This document shows, piece by piece, positions 1-4,950 of a DNA stretch of 5,791 nt (position 1 is its first letter; each line of letters opens with the position of its first letter). Location: contig JAGQLF010000057.1 in assembly GCA_020429545.1 (NCBI GenBank), positions 1-5,791 of the forward strand. Reading direction: 5' to 3'. The notes under the pieces were generated by a model. The model searched no databases, had not been told where the DNA came from, and worked only from the letters and a program-made list of their open reading frames with translations. This DNA comes from Candidatus Dojkabacteria bacterium (GTDB taxonomy: Bacteria > Patescibacteriota > Dojkabacteria > J137). The translations under genes were made by a program, and so were the position numbers.

Positions 1-50
1 GTATACAAAGATTTATTATTGCACATTAGGATGTATACTATATAAGTCAT
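1..50 (-). CDS. GIY-YIG nuclease-like protein, 5' end only (cut by left edge)
   Basis: Reading the minus strand from the ATG at 50-48 gives MTYIVYILMCNNKSLYT, open to the window edge. It fits the N-terminus of small GIY-YIG domain proteins of the UPF0213/YhbQ type, which start with a short beta strand (YVYIL), a Cys, a short polar turn, and SLYTGIT. The first Tyr block and the start of the second are visible; the Gly, the catalytic Arg and the Glu would lie outside the window. Another in-frame ATG at 77-75 adds nine residues (MNYLEIEKE), and a stop at 92-90 closes the frame. The start at 50 is preferred because family members begin just before this strand and because a candidate extended -10 would place transcription start near 77. 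The family comprises putative DNA nucleases, mostly of unknown role. The gene diverges from the kinase at 154. Only 17 residues are seen, so the call rests on motif recognition. Confidence 0.72.
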   Translation of the reverse strand, partial: MTYIVYILMCNNKSLY

Positions 51-83
51 CTCTTTCTCAATCTCTAAGTAATTCATAATAAA

Positions 84-110
84 ATTGTATCAGATAAAGT
101 TGATATTCAA
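84..110 (-). promoter_or_regulatory. Candidate extended -10 promoter for the GIY-YIG gene
   Basis: On the minus strand, TGATACAAT (92-84) is a TGN extended -10 with a 5/6 match to TATAAT. A weak -35-like TTGAAT lies at 110-105 with a short 15-base spacer. Transcription would start near 77, leaving a leader of about 27 nt before the ATG at 50. This is motif matching in AT-rich DNA, where chance matches are common. Confidence 0.35.
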
Positions 111-129
111 AATTAAATAAGTATATAAT
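100..129 (+). promoter_or_regulatory. Candidate sigma70-type promoter for the soluble kinase
   Basis: TTGATA (100-105, 5/6 match to TTGACA) is followed after 18 bases by a perfect TATAAT (124-129). Transcription would start near 136, giving a leader of about 18 nt before the TTG start at 154. It is the best promoter match I found in the window. Its -35 box touches the weak -35 of the opposing candidate promoter, so the two could interfere or be controlled together. Confidence 0.55.
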
Positions 130-153
130 CAATTAGATATTTATTATACAAAA

Positions 154-1281
154 TTGAAAAAATTAAGAACACTTCTACCTTTAGCATCTACCTCGAATGT
201 TTTCCAATTAGCAGTAAAGAGCGCATTTAATCATATTATTATTACAGATGACGAAGGTACAATTGTCTTCGCAAATTCAGCTGCCGAGAAAATAACAGGA
301 TATTCTCATGAAGAGCTAATTGGTAGTAAGCCAAGTCTTTGGGGCAGTCAGATGCCAAAAGAGTTTTATAAAAAGCTTTGGGATACAATAAAGGTAAAAA
401 AGCAACATTTTGTAGGTGAGTTTAACAACAGAAGAAAAAACGGAGAGTTATATGTAGCAAAAGCTATTATATCTCCTATTTTAGATGCAAGAAACACATT
501 GGTAGGTTTCATTGGAACAGAAGATGATATTACTATAGAAAAAGAGGCGGAGAAAATGAAGACCGAATTTGTATCTATAACTGCTCACCAACTAAAAACA
601 CCACTCACAACAGTAAAATGGAACTTAGATATACTTAAAGATTTAATGAAAGATCCCTCGAAAGAGATTCTACAACAGATTGAGCATATAAATAAAGCTA
701 ATGAAGATTTAATTTCATTAATAGACGTTCTTCTAAATATCTCCAGATTAGAAATGGGTCGAGTTTCAGTAACTCCAGAAAGTGTAAGCATAAATGAAGC
801 ATTAAATAATGTGGTTAATATTGTTCAAATACTTTGTCAAAAATATAAGGTTGCGATCCAAGTCGAAGATTTTGAAGACTTCACTGTTAATTTAGATTCA
901 AGGCTTTTCAACCAAGTAATATTGAATTTACTAACAAATGCAATTAAGTACTCACAAGAAAATAGTGTGGTTAATGTAAGTATTCGAAATAATGATGATT
1001 TTTTTGAAATTCATGTAGTTGACAGTGGTTACGGTATTCCACAAAAAGATCAAAGTAAGATATTTAGTAAACATTTTAGGTCTGCCAACGTAATTGATAA
1101 AGAAATTGAGGGCACAGGACTTGGGTTGTATTGTACTCAATTAATCGTAAAATTATTTAAAGGTAAAATTGAATTTACCTCAACGGAAGGACAAGGTTCA
1201 AATTTTTGGGTTTCTATACCCAAATCTGGAATGGTTAAGCAAGAAGGAGAGCTTAGCCTAAGTACAGAAAGAGTACTATAA
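154..1281 (+). CDS. Soluble PAS domain sensor histidine kinase
   Basis: The 375-residue protein has no membrane segment or signal peptide, so it should be a cytoplasmic kinase that autophosphorylates on His and passes phosphate to an Asp on a response regulator. Domains: PAS with PAC about 18-130 (TDDEGTIVFAN, GYSHEELIG, FIGTEDDIT); HisKA about 136-200 with phospho-acceptor His145 in AHQLKTPL; HATPase about 247-356 with N-box Asn258 and Asn262, G1 DSGYGIP (290-296), an F-box-like IFSKHFR (303-309) and G2 GTGLGL (320-325). All ATP-binding motifs are intact. The residue after the His is Gln rather than the usual Glu. The start is TTG; the frame is open only from 121, and no ATG or GTG occurs before the PAS domain. 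No Shine-Dalgarno is visible. The last 18 residues are a polar tail. It ends 4 bp from the stop of the convergent membrane kinase, whose core is clearly homologous. The ligand and partner regulator are unknown. Confidence 0.93.
   Translation: MKKLRTLLPLASTSNVFQLAVKSAFNHIIITDDEGTIVFANSAAEKITGYSHEELIGSKPSLWGSQMPKEFYKKLWDTIKVKKQHFVGEFNNRRKNGELYVAKAIISPILDARNTLVGFIGTEDDITIEKEAEKMKTEFVSITAHQLKTPLTTVKWNLDILKDLMKDPSKEILQQIEHINKANEDLISLIDVLLNISRLEMGRVSVTPESVSINEALNNVVNIVQILCQKYKVAIQVEDFEDFTVNLDSRLFNQVILNLLTNAIKYSQENSVVNVSIRNNDDFFEIHVVDSGYGIPQKDQSKIFSKHFRSANVIDKEIEGTGLGLYCTQLIVKLFKGKIEFTSTEGQGSNFWVSIPKSGMVKQEGELSLSTERVL
1261..1277. terminator. Weak inverted repeat at the convergent gene ends
   Basis: AGTAC (1261-1265) and GTACT (1273-1277) can pair around a 7-base loop, just before the TAA of the soluble kinase. 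The stem is only 5 bp and no T-tract follows on either strand, so it is a poor intrinsic terminator. It is listed because it is the only hairpin I noticed near the junction, where some termination signal is expected. Confidence 0.15.
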
Positions 1282-1285
1282 ATTT

Positions 1286-4200
1286 CTAATTCTGTTTAGT
1301 TGTACCAATTAATGGAATTTCTATAAAAAAAGTCGTTCCTTTATTTTCTTTTGACTCAAACCAGATCTTTCCTCCAGAACTTTCAATAATAGATTTTACA
1401 ATGTACAAGCCTAATCCCGTTCCTTGTGTGTCTTTTAGCCTCACATTGTCCGCTCTAAAAAGTTTTTCAAACACGTTTTTTTGTTGTGCTTCTGGGATTC
1501 CATACCCATTGTCTTTTATCCTGATTGTGAGTTTATTATTCTCTATTTTATGGTCAATGGATATTTTGCCATTACTAGGTGTGTACTTTACAGAGTTTGT
1601 TATTAAGTTCTGATAAACCATTCTGAAAAGTTTAGGATCAACAGAAATCTTTTTTGAAATTATTCCATTAATTTCAACCGTTAATTTTTTCTTTTTAATA
1701 ATAGGCTTTAATTCTTCAAGTACGTTTAACACAAGCTTTTGTAAGTCAGTGGGTTTTGGATTTATAGCAAAAGTACCAAGTTCTATTCTTGAAACATTTA
1801 ATAAAGCACCTACTAACTCTGTCATTTGTTTTGTTGCCATTTTTATCTCACTTAGATAACCACTTTGTTCTTTTGTTAGTTTCTTTTTTATATCATCAGT
1901 TAAAAGCTCTGTATACCAGTTGATACTGGTTAAGGGTGTTCTTAGTTGGTGAGATGCCAGTGATACAAATTCTGTTTTTGCTGTGTCAATTTGTTTTTCT
2001 TTTGTTATATCTCTAAAGACCTCGACAGCTCCAATTGCTTCATTTTGAATGATGATAGGAGATACAGTTATGGAAACAGGAAACTCTTTTCCATATTTAG
2101 TTCTGTATTTAACATTTGACTGACTTTCACTCTCTTTTTTCTCAGAATGTAATGCCTTTGTAATAGTTCTCTCTTCAGGTGGTACAAGCTCACCAGATTC
2201 ATTTAACATTGGAATAATTTCTGTTAAAGGTTTACCTATAACTTCTTCTTCAGTCCAACCTAACAGTTCTGTAAATTTTTTATTAATAAGTATAATTTTG
2301 CCAAGGTTGTCAGTAGCAACTAATCCATCCCCTATTCCCAGCAGAATTGCCTCATCTTTTGCTTGCGATTGTTTTAAATCCTTAGTTACTCTATTTGCAT
2401 ATAAAACAGCTCTTTGCCTGGAAGAAATAACAGTATAGACAATAAGTGTAAATAATATACTGACTCCTATGCCCATGCCTAAAATGATTAAAGGTGCAAT
2501 TCGTGAATATATGGTATAGGCATAATCTTCTGAGCTAAAGAAAGAAATCGTCCATGGTCTTCCTGCTACATATATAGTTTCTGTTTTTGAAAAACGACTA
2601 TTTTCATTATTATCAAGTTTTTGATCAATATCACTATAAAGTTGTGTTGATTCGTCAATTGTTACTCCATCATTAATTTTTACACCAATATTGTTAATAC
2701 CTTCCACTCCAATGACACCTTGGACAAAATCTCGTGCTCTGAACGGACTGTAGGTATATCCTAGAATTGATGACCTTCTCTCATCGATATTATTTGGTGT
2801 AATTCCATTTTTATAGTATGGTGCATAGATTAAGAATCCTGGCTGTACATCATTATCAATCTCTTGAACTAAAGTGATCTTTCCTGACATATGGGGTGTA
2901 CCTGCATCTCTTGCTTTCTCCATTGCAGCTCTCCTTACTGGTTCTTGAAACATATCATAACCAAATGCTTGAATATTTCTACTATCAAAAGGTTCGATAT
3001 ATATTATTGAGGAGTAGAGATTTCTTAATCCCTCTGGTTTTATTGTATAGTTGTCAAATCCTTCATCCTGTATAGATTTTACATGTGCTTCAAGTTCTTC
3101 AGGTTTAACAAAAACAGCATATCCAATTCCCTGAATTCCAGGATAGTTTTCTTGAATATGTAGTGTATCAATATATAATTTCCACTCTTCTCTACTTACA
3201 TTTTCTGATGCTGATAATAAACCTTTAGCACCATCTAATGCATTAATATAGATATATAATCTTTCTTCTATTTTTGCCTTTGCTCTAACTACTTCACTTT
3301 GGAAGGCATTTCTTGCATCATCAGCAGCAGTTTGGTCAATTAGTCCAGCAAACAAAATAGTTAACGTTATAGATGTAAGTAAAATACCGAAAATAAATGT
3401 ATTGCTTAACGTAGAGAGTATCACACCTTGTTTAAGTCTAAAATTAAAGAAGATTAGGATGCTTGCTATAATCATTAGAAGAGCTGTGCTTGAAGATGTA
3501 TATATAAAAAATGGTATAACAGCTACTGCATATATATTAAAAATAAAGCCTACTAAACCGAGTGTAGAAAGCAATAAACTGGTAATGCTTGTAATTGCAA
3601 CCATATGTAACTTTCTAAGTGGCTTTATAGAAATAATTATTAATGCAAATGATAATAGAAAGAAGTTAACTGCAGTAAAAACCGACATCCTACTTCCAAG
3701 TTGACTTACAAAGTCTGAGTAAAGTGCCTGATCAATATGAAAATTTGTCAATCCAAATAATCCTAAGAATTTGAAGATAGAAAGAGAGAATATAGGTATT
3801 GCTAAAACAGACAAGTAGTCTTTTCTTACTAGATCTTTAATGCAGACTATACTTCCGATAAGAACAAATGATAATGCTGTAATTGGGTTCATAGTTGAAT
3901 TTCCAATAAATCCTAATCTAATAAGATCTTCATTTTGAGTATGCCATCCAAAAAGAATAATTAAACCAGTTGAGATTATGAGTATTCCCCAAACAGTTGT
4001 AACAAACTTTTTTAGACTATATTTATTGAAATATTTAGCAATGCTACTTACTTTTGATAAACTCAAGAATGCAAAAACTATAAGAGTCAGTGGAATCACA
4101 AAACTTACAATACTTAGGCTTACTTTCTTTTGAACTACTTCTTCAATATTTTTATCTACACTTTCATCGCTCATTCTATTTGAGAATTTGTTCCAAGGTG

Positions 4201-4903
4201 AAATAATTTCTCCTGACTTTAAATCATAAAAAAAGGCAGTTGTTGTATCTTTGTAATTTATAAGTGAACCAGTTTCAGGTTCAATCCATATCTCAAGATG
4301 AGGCTCAAGTACCACTCCTTTTGTTATACCAACATCAGGTAGATAGCTGAGATTCTCAGTTTGATCAATTCTGGTATCTTCATAATAAGTTTCATAATGA
4401 AAAACTTTTATCCCTTCAATGTATTCTTGCCCAACATAGTTCATTTGAGCTGGACCATCATAGTTTACGTGCCAATACACAAATGATTCTCCTTCACTTA
4501 TGCCTTTAGGAGCAAATAAATAACCTTCTCTATCTTGATCTCCATAACCTGGAACATGTTCTCCAGTTTTTTTGTTTATTCCATAGTTTCTTATCACAGA
4601 GAATATTGGATTATCATCAGGAGTTTTAACCTCAAAACTGTTCTCAATTATTAATATATCTCTTGTTTCTTCAACAACGTTATAGTTATAGTCAGTTTTG
4701 GAGTATTGCGCACCAGTATAGTCATTTCTTTCTTCATCAAAAAAATTATCAATAGAAATAACCTCTGCCCTGAAGCTGAAGTCATTAGGTAGGTAGTTGA
4801 AAGATTGAACTATAAATCGATGCCAAAAAGGTATTGCAAGTGTAAAAAAAAATGCAAGAAATAAAAACAAATAATCTTTTTTCTTAGTGTTCAAAAGGCG
4901 CAT
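1286..4903 (-). CDS. Large membrane sensor histidine kinase: DUF3068/PorA-like, 7-TM region, CHASE, PAS, HisKA, HATPase
   Basis: The protein has 1205 residues. Order: TM1 11-32; PorA/DUF3068-like extracytoplasmic domain about 33-260 (NKKTGEHVPGYG, YVGQEYIEGIKVFHYET, IWIEPETGSL); TM2 261-282; TM3-TM9 about 300-520 with Thr-Ala at 342, 410 and 473; CHASE about 543-735 (YPGIQGIGY, YIEPFDSRNIQAFGYDMFQEPVRRAAM, GFLIYAPYY, broken here by ordinary reading of one stretch); TM10 801-826; PAS about 846-968; HisKA with His985 in SHQLRTPL; HATPase with Asn1099 and Asn1103, G1 DNGYGIP (1131-1137), F-box VFEKLFR and G2 GTGLGL (1161-1166). Ten passes put both sensor domains outside and the kinase inside. 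Loops expected inside are Lys/Arg-rich (KYFNKYSLKK, KPLRKLH). It should sense an external signal and phosphorylate an unseen regulator. ATG 4903 is the only conventional start after the in-frame stop at 4924-4922; no Shine-Dalgarno is seen. CHASE and kinase calls are firm; DUF3068 is strong by pattern; ligands are unknown. Confidence 0.93.
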   Translation of the reverse strand: MRLLNTKKKDYLFLFLAFFFTLAIPFWHRFIVQSFNYLPNDFSFRAEVISIDNFFDEERNDYTGAQYSKTDYNYNVVEETRDILIIENSFEVKTPDDNPIFSVIRNYGINKKTGEHVPGYGDQDREGYLFAPKGISEGESFVYWHVNYDGPAQMNYVGQEYIEGIKVFHYETYYEDTRIDQTENLSYLPDVGITKGVVLEPHLEIWIEPETGSLINYKDTTTAFFYDLKSGEIISPWNKFSNRMSDESVDKNIEEVVQKKVSLSIVSFVIPLTLIVFAFLSLSKVSSIAKYFNKYSLKKFVTTVWGILIISTGLIILFGWHTQNEDLIRLGFIGNSTMNPITALSFVLIGSIVCIKDLVRKDYLSVLAIPIFSLSIFKFLGLFGLTNFHIDQALYSDFVSQLGSRMSVFTAVNFFLLSFALIIISIKPLRKLHMVAITSITSLLLSTLGLVGFIFNIYAVAVIPFFIYTSSSTALLMIIASILIFFNFRLKQGVILSTLSNTFIFGILLTSITLTILFAGLIDQTAADDARNAFQSEVVRAKAKIEERLYIYINALDGAKGLLSASENVSREEWKLYIDTLHIQENYPGIQGIGYAVFVKPEELEAHVKSIQDEGFDNYTIKPEGLRNLYSSIIYIEPFDSRNIQAFGYDMFQEPVRRAAMEKARDAGTPHMSGKITLVQEIDNDVQPGFLIYAPYYKNGITPNNIDERRSSILGYTYSPFRARDFVQGVIGVEGINNIGVKINDGVTIDESTQLYSDIDQKLDNNENSRFSKTETIYVAGRPWTISFFSSEDYAYTIYSRIAPLIILGMGIGVSILFTLIVYTVISSRQRAVLYANRVTKDLKQSQAKDEAILLGIGDGLVATDNLGKIILINKKFTELLGWTEEEVIGKPLTEIIPMLNESGELVPPEERTITKALHSEKKESESQSNVKYRTKYGKEFPVSITVSPIIIQNEAIGAVEVFRDITKEKQIDTAKTEFVSLASHQLRTPLTSINWYTELLTDDIKKKLTKEQSGYLSEIKMATKQMTELVGALLNVSRIELGTFAINPKPTDLQKLVLNVLEELKPIIKKKKLTVEINGIISKKISVDPKLFRMVYQNLITNSVKYTPSNGKISIDHKIENNKLTIRIKDNGYGIPEAQQKNVFEKLFRADNVRLKDTQGTGLGLYIVKSIIESSGGKIWFESKENKGTTFFIEIPLIGTTKQN
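2699..3271 (-). other. CHASE domain of the membrane kinase
   Basis: Residues 545-735 show the hallmarks of CHASE, an extracellular ligand-binding domain found in plant cytokinin receptors and many bacterial kinases and cyclases: a Trp-Tyr segment (EEWKLYIDTL), YPGIQGIGY, YIEPFD followed by RN, AFGYDM, an RRAAMEKARDAG segment, a VQE motif and GFLIYAPYY. It lies between TM9 and TM10, so outside the membrane. The ligand cannot be inferred. Confidence 0.9.
4124..4819 (-). other. PorA/DUF3068-like extracytoplasmic domain of the membrane kinase
   Basis: Residues 29-260 of the kinase follow a single N-terminal membrane helix and precede a second one. The run of features matches what I recall of the DUF3068 (PorA) family: an RxTGE-like segment (NKKTGEHVPG), a Gly before a hydrophobic segment (GYLFAP), an aromatic 'YW' stretch, then YVGQEYIEGIKVFHYE, then a WIEPETG segment. 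The family is best known as stand-alone proteins in actinobacteria. Identity is by pattern only. Confidence 0.75.
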
Positions 4904-4950
4904 AATACACTTTATAGGATTTCAAATCACTAAACAACATATTTCAAATG
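4904..4950 (-). promoter_or_regulatory. 47-bp gap with repeated ATTTGAAAT and a -10-like box
   Basis: The gap between the surface-protein stop and the kinase ATG holds two exact 9-bp copies of ATTTGAAAT (minus strand 4949-4941 and 4927-4919). Their starts are 22 bp apart, about two helical turns, and each is nearly palindromic (ATTT-N-AAAT). TATAAA at 4916-4911 could be a -10 box placing transcription start at about 4904, next to the ATG, which would make a leaderless mRNA. The best -35 candidate, TTGTTT at 4937-4932, is poor with a 15-base spacer. Alternatively the two genes simply form one transcript. No hairpin terminator is seen. Confidence 0.35.

Noticed and set aside
1..38. GTATAC occurring at 1-6 and 33-38
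   Set aside because: A 6-bp palindrome twice in AT-rich DNA; both copies encode Tyr/Val residues of the GIY-YIG start, so no repeat function is needed.
585..1140. Minus-strand open frames at 585-791 and 952-1140
   Set aside because: They lie opposite the HisKA and HATPase regions of the soluble kinase and show no family motif.
1401..1613. 70-codon plus-strand frame
   Set aside because: Antisense to the HATPase domain of the large kinase; no supporting signal.
3402..3704. 100-codon open frame on the plus strand
   Set aside because: Entirely antisense to the membrane region of the large kinase, with no recognisable domain. The kinase reading is well supported by conserved motifs.
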